NCBI RefSeq assembly: GCF_029633865.1
Contig: NC_079213.1
Coordinates: 84,416,803 to 84,480,802 of the forward strand
DNA length: 64,000 bases
Reading direction: 5' to 3'
Origin: Lampris incognitus
Taxonomy: Eukaryota > Chordata > Actinopteri > Lampriformes > Lampridae
In this document: positions 43,592-54,119 of the stretch, one piece after another
How the letters are laid out: every line of letters starts with the position of its first letter
Numbering within the stretch: the first letter of the stretch is position 1
Made by a program: the position numbers and the translations under genes
Notes under the pieces: generated by a model
Seen by the model: the letters and a program-made list of their open reading frames with translations, nothing else
Databases searched by the model: none
What the model was told of the DNA's origin: nothing

Positions 43592-44984
43592 CCCAGGGCT
43601 CAGTGTTGGGACCATTGTTAATAATAGTATTAATAATAATAATGGATTACATTTATATAGTGCTTTATCTAGACACCCAAAACGCTTAATAGAAAAGAGG
43701 GGAAACTCTCCTCAACCACCACCAATGTGTAGCACCCACCTGGGTGATGCATGGCAGCCATTTTGTGCCAGAATGCTCACCACAGATCAGTTTATGGTGG
43801 AGGAGGAGGAATCATTGAGTAATTTACAGTTATTGCTCATATTGCACATAAACAGTATATGTGAAATTTCAAAAATCCTGAAAACCATTCTATTCGCAGA
43901 TGATACAATCTTACTCTGCTGTGAAGACAACTTGGAACAATTCTTGGATACAGTGGAAAAGGAATTGAACAGGATGAAGAATTGGTTTGATACACATCAA
44001 CTAACACTGAATTTAAGCAAAACAAATTTTAGTCTTTGGGAATCAATTTACCAACTCAGACAAGAAACTCGTGATAAATAATGTTGAAATCAAAAAAGTA
44101 TCTGAAATCAAATTTCTCGAGTATTAATTGACAACAATTTAAGTTGGAAGCTGCGCATAAATTATATTAAAGCTAAAATATCCAAATCAATTGCAGTACT
44201 GAACAAAGGCAAAGATCTACTAAACCAAGCTTCTCTATATACATTGTAGTGCTCCTTCATTCTCCCACATTGCCTACTGTGTGGAAGTGTGGGGGAACAC
44301 ATCCAAAACAAACATAGATCCAGCTTTCAACCTCCAAAAAAGAGCTATACGAATTGTAAACAAAACCACTTACAGAGAATCAACACATCCTCTTTTTATC
44401 AAACTAAAAGCACTAAAATTTAAAGAGTTGGTTGATTTTAAAACTATTCAAATTATGTAGTAATAAATCAACAATTACCCATTAGTATCCAAAGGTTGTT
44501 CCAACTGAGAGAAAGTAAACAATTTGAAAGGAACCTGTATATTCAACAAACAAAAAAAACACCAGTTAGAACTGGTGCAAAACTCATTAAGTTACAGCCA
44601 AGGGAGTTGGTTTGTGGAATAATCGCAGCAATGAGCAGAAAACATGTGGTAGTTTATCTGAACTAAAAAGACTCTTCAGAAACAAAATATTGAACGGTTA
44701 TGAGATGGACCAGTGTCCAGTTTATTTTTTCTTTGTTTTGTCCAAATAGGTTGATTTGTTTGAGTCGACTGAGATAGATATCACAGATAATGATGGCTGT
44801 AAATTAAACTTTAATTTCTATTATCAATGTATCAATGGTATAAGGGGATAGGACTAGAAAAGTTCTCAACTCTCACCCCTTTTGAGCATGATCAGTATTA
44901 TGTGAGTTGCTTATGTTGCCAATGTTTTTTTTTTTTTTATTGCTTATGTTTCCTTTAACATGTTCAATAAAATTGATTGATTGA
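43592..44984 (+). mobile_element. Non-LTR retrotransposon RT/C-terminal fragment
   Basis: PQGSVLGPLL (RT motif, from 43592) is interrupted by about 220 bp of another dispersed repeat, and the RT resumes with ILFADDTILLC (FADD near 43893, catalytic) and ELNRMKNWFDTHQLTLNLSK. Degenerate frames then continue through thumb and C-terminal region to about 44460. The 3' end is AATAAAATTGATTGATTGA (44966-44984), a TTGA-type tail. CR1/L2/Rex1-like is most likely. No intact ORF. Confidence 0.7.
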
Positions 44985-46497
44985 TGTCTATGATGTCCAC
45001 TGCCAGAGTCGGAGATGATGGAGAAACAACAGAACTGGAAAATCCTCCTGCTCCTGAAGTCTCTGGTTTGGCAACATTTTGCCTCCTCCAAAAGTTATGT
45101 CAACAATGAACGCGTCATTGACAGAAAACTACAGTTTGTACTTTGTTTTCAATTGACTGGTGAAATAAGTTATTGTTATTACATTATAAATAAATAATTT
45201 AAATTTGACCCTATGGCCTTAGTGTGGTACACACCCCCCCCCCAACCCCCAAAAAAGTATGGTGGTTCTATCACGTGATACCATGCAGTCTATCTTTTTA
45301 AAGAAGAGTTTGAAAATGTAAATGGCAGTTGTCAGGTCATAAAACCAATGATCTGTTGAGACTCGATAGTCAAGACTCAATAGTCTAACAGTGGCATAGC
45401 TGTCAGTGCTGATAAAGTTTAAATCGAATCATGACATTAAAATCGAAAGTCAAATCGAATTGTGGGTTTGGAGAATCAAGAATTGTGACACCCCTAATTT
45501 GAACTTGACATTAAGTCATTTGCGGTTTCTGTGATCAGGCTACAAGTTTTAGTTGAGCACATTTTATTTAGTCAAAAACTAAGCACATAACAGAAATGCA
45601 ATGATGCTGTATACATTACCAACCCTCGCAGTGTTAACATGGTATTATGTTGGCGGTTAGGTGTCTCCATACAGAAAAGGGAACCCCTAACTGTGGCAAT
45701 GTCATGGCCTCCTCAGACTACACAAAATCGGCCCTATGATGGCCCGATTCGACAGACGTGGGACGTTGGGAGTGAAAATGAAAATTGGGGGTGACAGTCA
45801 CATTGGGAATGAAAATGTGAATCGGGGGTGACAATTGACATTTCATCCTGTGTAGTGTGAAATGTTGGAAGACAATTGGTGCAATGTCTGGGCTGCATCA
45901 CAACGCCTTGCCTATATTGGACAAAAGATTCATGGCACCTGGAACAAGTTCAGTTAATTTCCAGATTAAAACATTGTTTTCTTCTGAGGACAAACTTTTC
46001 ATCAGTTCTGATCATAATGTTAATGAGCTCTAGTTATATTTTGTTTTTGCATGTTCAGGTCTTGCGTGGCTCTACGTGGGAAACAACCTCCAGTTGTCTT
46101 TGGAGGCTAGAGAGGACATACTGTCCTCTCTAGCTAGTAATGGGTACAGGCTAGTTAATTTTTCTTTTATATTTTGGTATCCATGATGAACGATTGACAC
46201 ATTTTCCCTCTGCCCAGACACTGTTCATTCCTCCCAGTTCCTTACCCTGTCGTTTTCCCTCCTACCTATCCACAGTCATGAGTGTCAAATGTTTATTTTG
46301 TCTTATCTGGTGATCAACTTATGTCAAGAGCTGATCTTCTTGTCCTGGCGATGACAATGATTAAAAAAAATATGTAGTCTAAGGAGGCCATTTGTGCTGT
46401 GCTGTATCTGTCCAGTAACTCATGGGGCTGTTTGCTTTGGTCCAATAATCCATCGAACATCTCTTACCGTCCACCCTTTCTTTCTCACTGCCACCAG
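44985..46497 (+). other. rab3a: End of last rab3a intron, no gene
   Basis: Contains the right end of the composite hAT (to 45496), a C-run (about 45233-45242) and unassigned sequence, ending with a polypyrimidine tract (CCACCCTTTCTTTCTCACTG) and the acceptor AG at 46496-46497. Confidence 0.6.
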
Positions 46498-46688
46498 GTT
46501 TTGAGTTCTTCGAGGCCAGCGCCAAGGACAACATCAATGTCAAGCAGACTTTTGAGCGTCTGGTGGATATCATCTGTGAAAAGATGTCAGAGAGCCTAGA
46601 TGCTGGGGACCCCACCGTTACAGGGGCAAAACAGGGGCCCCAGCTCACGGAGCAGCCCGCCCCGCCGCACCAAGACTGTGCATGTTAA
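46498..46688 (+). CDS. rab3a: Rab3A, last coding exon (residues 157-219)
   Basis: Begins with two bases completing Gly 157, then [20 protein letters not shown] with the SAK nucleotide-binding motif (164-166), the C-terminal helix [10 protein letters not shown], and a hypervariable tail ending HQDCAC before TAA (46686-46688). The CAC end (Cys 217 and Cys 219) is the double geranylgeranylation signal that anchors Rab3 to vesicle membranes. The hypervariable tail has small differences from human (AGDPTV, LTEQPA). The four coding exons sum to 660 bp including the stop. Confidence 0.97.
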
Positions 46689-46796
46689 AGCTAACTACCC
46701 AACCTCCCTGACCCCTGTCTCGACCCCTGCTCTGCTGAATTGGACCCCAGGACCTCAAGCCCATACACTTTCTAATGCCTACACACAAACATGCAT

Positions 46797-46838
<42 letters not shown>

Positions 46839-48230
46839 CTCTCCTGCTTATCTCCACAAATTATTAGGAAACTTTGGCTGACAGTCACGAGAACTGGGTT
46901 GAAACGTGTCTGAAATGCCAGTCTCAAATACTTGGCTCAGCATCCTCGATGTCAGGGAGCCAACTGAATTATGGAGTTGTTGATCTGACACCAAGCCAGT
47001 TGAATGAGTGTTTCAAATTCTTTTCAACCCAGATTTCTTGAAGGCCTTGGGGGCCTTGGCCCATGATGACCCTTTCGTTTCCATTGCCCTCTTCATCCAT
47101 GCCCTCCGTCAGTGTGGTCTTACTGGAAGGATTTTGATGGCGTCAACCTTTTCGGTGCCCTCCAAATCCCTTATAACGTTTGCAGTGCTGTTTTCTCATC
47201 TGTCAAATTCGTCTTTTCCAAGATGTCCGCCTCGGTTTCGGGGACCGGGGAGACCGCATGGGCATTGTGTTGTCATGGAAACAGGTCAGTCATTTTGAAG
47301 GGGGTGGATACAATTGAACTGACATGATTATGTTGATGTTGGGGGTATTTTGCCCTGGATTCAAACCCAACCAAATGTTTGTGGATCTGTGTTTCACACA
47401 TCATCTCAACTGGTATCTCAACCCAAGACAGTTCATATATTAATCCATGCTTTAATTTCTTATTTCAGCCTTTTGAACCAGTCAGCCTTTTTGTCTTTTT
47501 TTATTTCTTTTCGAATACTGGTGCCCTGTTTTGCTTTGTTTGTTTCTTGTTTTTGTTTTTAAGTCTTTTCATACATTTACACAATGTAGGGAAAATTAGC
47601 AAAGTTTCAAATATCAACAAATGAGAGACACGTTTTATTTAATTGTTCTTGTTTAAAATGTGTATATAAATGTTGTGCAATATATGATATCTACAGATAT
47701 ACAATTCTGAAAAAGAATTTTAAAAATTACGAAATTTTATGAAGATAATAGAGTATCGGACAAATGAGATGTTGTAGATTTCCTTCAGTTGGCACATGGA
47801 ACAGCTGTTCTCTGCCCTGCCTGTTTTAGTTTGGTCTTAGTTTAGCCTGCTGCACTGTAATTCCCATTGAAATCAGTGCGCTTTGTCTAATGTCGAGTTA
47901 ATTTGAGGGTCTGGCACTGCTTCTCTGATAAAATGGATGATCGATGGTAATGGTGATTCACTATCCTGTCATGAACCCCAGTCATTGTGAAATACAATTT
48001 TAAACAATTTGCCAAGGTCTTGGTATTTACTGATAAAGAAACTTGGGGAAAATCCTATCTTAAGACTTCAGATAGGAAGACTCCAAAATGGGATTTTTTT
48101 CCCAATTTGGTATTACAGAAGCAAATCCTAACTAACTTTAGGAATCCTGTCTTAACTTGTGTCTGCCTATCTTATCTCAGGTTAAGAAATCCTAAATACT
48201 CAATCCAGTATCGCTCACCAACTGTTATGT
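46689..48230 (+). other. rab3a: rab3a 3' untranslated region and downstream sequence
   Basis: Contains a short CA repeat (46799-46833), several T-rich tracts and no other coding region. I found no canonical AATAAA here; variants (TATAAA near 47664) exist, and the first AATAAA on this strand after the stop is near 49400. The transcript end is therefore not determined. Confidence 0.5.
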
Positions 48231-48700
48231 CTGTTACGTAGCAACCGACATTACTTTCCTCATCTCGCCAGCCCAACAACTGACGGCCACTGCTAAGCTC
48301 ACAGAAAAGTTGTGTGTCCTGTGTAAGGTAACCAAATTGCTGTTGCCACATCGGTTAAATTGCGTGACATAGCGGGCTGAGATATTTTTGCTGCCAGCCA
48401 CTTCACTTTGAAAATCTCCTTTTTCAAAAAACAAAAAAACCGAAATATTTGTCAGTTGTACCACAAGCGGGAAAGCCCCATGTCGGCTGGTTGGTCTCTC
48501 CAAAGCTGGTGGTAGTTGCTCGGCTACTGTGGGGTCATGGCCCGGGGTAACCTCCGTGAAGTTAGCCCCCCATGTAATCAGAATATGAATGAAAATATTA
48601 TTATTCATTAATGCAGCATTTGCGCCGATTTGTGCCGCAAAAACTATTGTTTGTGTTGTAATGGTTTTTGAGGTATTAAGCATGATATTTTATAGACTGT

Positions 48701-49220
48701 GACGTCATCCTGCACCCCATTATTGTTCAAAATTGATCTCGTTTGTTTGTGCCCCTTTGCGCCATTAAAAAAAGTGCTCTTTTAGTATTTTAGATATAAA
48801 ACATTTGCCAAAGAAATTACGTCATCCTGCACCCCGTTATAGTCCAAATCGTTCAAAGCTGGTCTCGTTTGTTTGTGTTCGGTTTGTGCTCGTTTATGCC
48901 GTTAAGAGACTTTTATGCCGTAATGTTTTTTGAGATATTAAGCATTATATTTTATAGGATGTGACGTCATCCTGCACCCTATTATCGTCCAAGTCGTTCA
49001 AAACTGGTCTCGTTTGTTTGTGCCGGTTTGTACCGTTAAAAGAAACATTTGTGCTCTTCTAGTTCTTCACATATATGCCTAGAACAATACTTAGTATATA
49101 CTTATAATACTTAATGCTTTACATAATACTCAATACTTAGTAATAGTCACAATACGTGTGAATTCATTTTGCACCCCATTGTTGTTCAAATAGTTTAAAA
49201 ACTGGTCTCGTTGTTTGTGC
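48701..49220 (+). repeat. Left-arm tandem subrepeats of Foldback-like element
   Basis: Four degenerate units with starts at about 48701, 48819, 48963 and 49159 (spacings 118, 144, 196). Each contains a GTCATCCTGCACCCC box, then GTCCAAATCGTTCAAA and CTGGTCTCGTTTGTTTGTG; the last unit is more diverged. Confidence 0.8.
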
Positions 49221-49770
49221 TGCATCAATGCCTTTTCTGGAGACTCATAATTTATCAGGCATGACTGCCCCTCCCTCCTCTCTTGGGCAGGACTCCGGAA
49301 TAGCAACGTGTAGATATTGTATCAAATCACTGAATGTTTTGGCGTTGCATTTTGGGTATCAGGAAGCCATTTTGTCAAGACCGTGTGCTGCCAACAGAAA
49401 TAAAGATTAAAAGGTAAATCTAGACTTTGTGTGTTCCGTTCTCCAGTAGGTCCTGGGGAACAAAAGTTTACCTATATTCCAAACTTAAAATAATAAATAA
49501 ATAAATCGGGCACTAGTCACGTGATTAGGAAGACACGTGATTTTGTGTGTTTATGCTTGAATGGCTAATGAATTAATCAGAATTTTTTGAATGGCATTAT
49601 TAAAGAGAATGACTGCATCGGCTCTAGAAATTGTGAGCCAAAGAATCTTGCCTTCCAGCACAGGACAACACAGAGGACATACAACGCACTTTTGAGCATA
49701 CACGAGGCTTTGTGCTTAGAGCATGCCCTGTGTGCAGGAGGTTCAGACTCATTACGTTATTTTTTTTTAA

Positions 49771-50205
49771 CCCCCCCCCCTTTTCTCCCCAATTGTACTT
49801 GGCCAATAACACAACTCTTCCGAACCGTCCCGGTCGCTTCTCCACCCCCTCTGCCGATCCGGGGAGGGCTGCAGACTACCACATGCCTCCTCTGATACAC
49901 GTGGAGTCGCCAGCCGCTTCTTTTCGCCTGACAGTGAGGAGTTTCGCCAGGGGAACATAACGCGTGGGAGAATCGCGCTATTCTCCCCAGTTCCCCCTCC
50001 CCACTGAACAAGCGCCCCGACCAACCAGAGGAGGCACTAGTGCAGCGACCAGGACGCAGGCCCTTATCCGGCTTCCCACCCGCAGACAGCCAATCGTGTC
50101 TGTAGGGACGCCTGATCAAACCGGAGGTAACATGGGGATTCGAGCCGGTGATCCCCATGTTGGTAGACAATGGAATAGATCGCTACGCTACCCGGATGCC
50201 CACAT
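49771..50205 (-). repeat. SINE family B, reverse (copy 3)
   Basis: Full-length reverse copy: the tail side starts with CCCCCTTTTCTCCCC and the tRNA-like head is at the right (GATTCGAGCCGGTGATCCCC near 50137). It lies inside the Foldback-like element, left of the coding relics. Confidence 0.85.
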
Positions 50206-50239
50206 TAAGTCATTTTAAAATTTGTTGCGTAATTAACAA

Positions 50240-50826
50240 ATGTTTCTTATTTTGATCAGATGCCAAGGAAGCCAGCTTGACATAAAGATGAAATTGGGAA
50301 AATCATCTTATCTGCTAGGGAAGATGTCGTTAAAGGCCAGTGTATAGCACCTCCCTCAGGAAAAGTGTGGACACACCTGAGTCAGCTACTTCACAACAAA
50401 ATCCCTCCAAAGGCTTTATATACATTTGTAAAATTGAACAGGCACAATACAATCCTGGGCTACAATGGCTACTGACTTGAAGGCTTACATTAATGAATGG
50501 TTTGGGGTACTCGCAGGAAATGCACCATCCAAACTACCACCTTGTGTTATTAGAGTTGATGTTGCACATTGTATCAAACTGATTATTTAGTGGAACTGTC
50601 TCTGGAAAAAGGACAATCGAGTGAGGGTCTTCTACCTCAAGTGCATGGCACAACTTATACAATCAGAGAACCTAGAAGATGCCATGGAGCTGATATGTTC
50701 AGTTGTCATCGTTGCCTTGAGTGAATCTGAGGGGAATGATGGCAGAGGCATGCCAGTAACCCCTGAGACTTGCAAGATGCAACTAAAGAAAATAATTAAA
50801 AAAGGATGTGTCCTGCTTCCATCATA
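50240..50826 (+). pseudogene. NOF-like transposase relic, N-terminal and middle parts
   Basis: Frames read MPRKPA (from 50261), then DEIGKIILSAREDVV...IPPKALYTFVKLNRHN (to about 50460). After an apparent deletion comes CVIRVDVAHCIKLI (near 50543-50584), a stop, then VRVFYLKCMAQLIQ through to VALSESEGNDG (to 50826). The RVDVAH...K and ALSE(T/S)EG motifs recall the MULE/NOF-type proteins common as unannotated ORFs in arthropods (from memory). Internal deletion, stops and frameshifts make it inactive. Family assignment rests on recollection of motifs and on the Foldback-like ends. Confidence 0.55.
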
Positions 50827-50899
50827 AAAAGTAATGACATGGAAGAGGTCAATTTTAAAGAAGCTTTTCATGTATGCCAAACAGATCTGAAGCAGTAGG

Positions 50900-52112
50900 T
50901 GATGGAGATCTGTCATGACAGCAAAAAGCTTGCAGTGGATGATGGTAATTGAGACAATTTACACTTCCCTAGCTTGTCCCTCATATCACACGGATGGCAT
51001 GCTACCTGCCTATTTGGACAGGCATAATGGGAAACAGCATCAGGAGATGCTTGCAATATCAGAAGATGAACATACAATGACAGGAGAGAGCAATATACCA
51101 AGGGATGAATTTGTTGAAAACTGGAGAGGCCTTGCTCTTCCCCCTAAAAAGAGTTCTTCCTACCTTAATCCTTGCCCTGAGTGGTTGCATGTAGATCCAA
51201 ACTTGAAAAGAAAATAAAGCAAAGTTTGTCTTCTAAAAAATGGCAAGTACATGGCCAAACAGACTGTTAAAGTCAGCAAAACCCTTCTTTGTGTAAACAA
51301 TACTTGTGCCTTTGATTCCTTTTGCCAATGTCTCTTTTGTTACATTCTGGGACAAGCATTTTGCAATTATGTCCACAAAGAAGAGAAAATAATTGAAGCG
51401 TTTGACTTGGTGAAAACCATTGTCACAAAGGGAAGGCAACGAGCTCGTTATGCACAGAGGGCAAAAATACTGTCTGATACGTTTGAATCTGTACAGCTGA
51501 GGTCAGGTGTTAATCAAGTGAATGCAGAATGTAATGGCTCACATCATCACTGCAACTATCAAGCAAGTTGCTAATGTGACAAATAAGAATCAGTGCTCCT
51601 CCCCACACTGTTGCCGAAGCATAGGACATTCATGGGAAATCTCTCTGCTCCCTGTCAATGTTAACATTTTACAAGCAGAAAGAATGGGTTGGCTACAAGC
51701 TGCACTGGAAGATGGGCTACTCAATCCATCCACTTGTTTGAGGCCATTGAAGTTACCTGATGAGGGCCCAGATAGCTTGAAATGTGATCCTTCATCATTG
51801 AAATTGCTCTGCCATGACTCCGTCACACACAGCTACACTACTGGACAACCATTGTGCATAGTTGCGAACACTAATTATCCACTGTCTGAATTTCCTGTCA
51901 ACTTGAAACTAAACAAAGAATCATTTACACTACGGGGAGTTGTTGCATTTGTATCAGGGCCATCAAGGAATGCCCTGGGTCACTATGTGGCCTACTGCAG
52001 AAGATCCTCCTTGATCTGGGAGAAATATGATGACCTTTCTTGTCAGCTCACAACAGCCTCTGATAAAACAAAAATACAACCCCACACTGTGTTTTTCACA
52101 AAGGAAGGTTAA
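50900..52112 (+). pseudogene. USP-like C-terminal domain of NOF-type protein, broken
   Basis: First 50915-51217, ending WLHVDPNLKRK; then 51251-51574 with the peptidase C19-like Cys box NNTCAFDSFCQ (near 51296-51328); then 51522-52112 in a shifted frame with CSSPHC (zinc ligands) and the His box LGHYVAYCRRSSLIWEKYDDL (near 51976-52040). The order Cys box, zinc pair, GHYVAY, YDD is that of ubiquitin-specific proteases. One frameshift lies in the ECNG/CSSPHC region (51540-51590). Whether the domain was ever an active deubiquitinase is unknown. It is not a host usp gene: no conserved USP paralogue matches and it sits between element arms. Confidence 0.6.
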
Positions 52113-52513
52113 AAGCCCTAACCATAATCTGATATACACAACAGGAAACTTTTGTAAATAGTTTTGAACAAACAGGCTACATTCTGTTCCTGATGAACAC
52201 GAATGGTCCTGAAACAAGGACATTGCATGTTTTTTTGTGAAGCTTTTTTTGGGGGACGATTTTGCAGCTATTTTTCTAAATTATTTTTTTTTCTTTTTAC
52301 TGCTGTTGCTGTGAGGTTACCACATCACTAACCCCCCGTCTTCTCTTTTCCTGAGGAAATATTATATTCGCTGTTATCTCAAAATAAACATGACATGAAA
52401 AAAACAATGTACTGTTTCAAATGATTATTTAATAATTCAAGTGGATTAGGTTAAGTTTGGTCAGCCGAAAAAAAACAACAACGTCATATTTCTTCAGAGA
52501 GCACATGTAATTG

Positions 52514-52920
52514 CACAAACGGGCACGAACAAACGAGACCAGTTTTGAATGATTTCAGTGATAATGGGCTACAGGATGACATAATTTTTTTGGCAAATGT
52601 TGTTTTATATCCATCCATCCACTATCCGAACCGCTTATCCTGCTCTCAGGGTCACGGGGATGCTGGAGCCTATCCCAGCAGTCGTCTAAAATACTAAAAG
52701 AGCATAAATGTTTCTTTTAATGGCACAAACCGAGCACAAACAAACGAGACCAGTTTTGAATGATTTGGACAATAATGGGGTGCAGGGTGACATCACAGCC
52801 TATAAATATAATACTTAATATCTCAAAAACCATTACAGCACAAACAATAGTTTTTGCAGCACAAATTACCACAAACGCTTGCACTAATGAATGATAATAT
52901 TTTTATTCATGTTCTGATTA
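52514..52920 (-). repeat. Right-arm subrepeats of Foldback-like element
   Basis: Two reversed units (AAACGAGACCAGTTTTGAATG near 52530 and 52749), followed by AAACAATAGTTTTTGCAGCAC, the reverse of 48641-48660. A reverse 3' fragment of SINE family A (52606-52686) interrupts the first unit. Confidence 0.75.
52606..52686 (-). repeat. SINE family A tail fragment (reverse)
   Basis: Begins with the ATCC repeat (reverse GGAT tail) and continues CCGCTTATCCTGCTCTCAGG to CCAGCAGTCG. Strongly 5'-truncated insertion in the right arm of the Foldback-like element. Confidence 0.75.
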
Positions 52921-52921
52921 C

Positions 52922-53392
<471 letters not shown>

Positions 53393-53454
53393 ATGTTCTG
53401 ATTACATGGGGTGCCAACTTCACGGAGGTGAGAAACAAAACAGATTTCCAGGTT

Positions 53455-53682
53455 ATTGTCACGACTGTGGGCTCTACTACCCAGACTTACCACTAGATGT
53501 CACTGTTCACCCATTCTTCGTGCCCAGTCACGAATCACTACGTAGTATTGTCACCTGGTTACACCCTCATTCATTAGAGTTAAATGGGCACACCTGTTTT
53601 CCCTGTTATTTAAACCCTTCATTTCAGTCACTCCCCTGCTGAGTTTCCACAGCTCACTATTACTACACCGTTCATAGCTTTA
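53455..53682. other. LTR-like sequence, tentative
   Basis: Starts ATTGTCACGACTGTGGGC and holds an ATTTAAACCC TATA-like box (about 53609-53618), followed by TCAGTCACTCC. This resembles solo LTRs of fish retroviral-like elements, but no matching partner or target duplication was found, and a SINE begins at 53683. Confidence 0.3.
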
Positions 53683-54119
53683 GAGGCGTGGTGGTCTATT
53701 CTGTTGCCTACCAACACGAGGATCGGCGGTTCGAATCTCCGTGTTACCTCAGGCTTGGTCGGGTGTCCCTACAGACACAGTTGGCCGTGTCTGCGGGTGG
53801 GATGTGGGTTTGTGTCCTGGTCGCTGCACTAGCGCCTCCTCTGGTCGGTTGGAGCGCCTGTTCGGGGCGGGGGAGGGGGAACTGGGGGGGAATAGCGCGA
53901 TCCTCCCACGCGCTACGTGCCCCTGGCGAAACTCCTCACTGTCAGGTGAAAAGAAGCGGCTGGCGACTCCACACGTATCAGAGGAGGCATGTGGTAGTCT
54001 GCAGTCCTCCCGGATCAGCAGAGGGAGTGGAGCAGCGACTGGGGTGGCTCGGGAAAGTGGGGTAATTGGCCAGATACAATTGGAGAGAAAAGGGGGGCAG
54101 GGAATCAAAATTTTTTAAT
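53683..54119 (+). repeat. SINE family B (copy 4)
   Basis: Head GAGGCGTGGTGGTCTATTCT with B-box-like GGTTCGAATCT (near 53729). Its body closely parallels copy 1 and it ends in GGGGGGCAGGGAATCAAAAT. No clear target duplication. Confidence 0.82.

Larger units (their letters stand above)
36195..45496. mobile_element. Composite hAT-type element, 9.3 kb, with nested insertions
   Basis: Ends TAGGGGTGTCAC (36195) and GTGACACCCCTA (45496) are inverted. They are flanked by 8-bp duplications GTTTGAAC (36187-36194) and ATTTGAAC (45497-45504), one mismatch. Both subterminal regions contain TCGATT/AATCGA clusters. Inside are a Copia element, a smaller hAT, LINE pieces and other repeats. No transposase of its own was recognised, so it is either a non-autonomous copy enlarged by insertions or two related ends brought together by chance. 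Confidence 0.65.

Noticed and set aside
49155-49430. AATAAA near 49400 as rab3a polyadenylation site
   Set aside because: It lies inside the Foldback-like element, 2.7 kb past the stop; possible but not supported.
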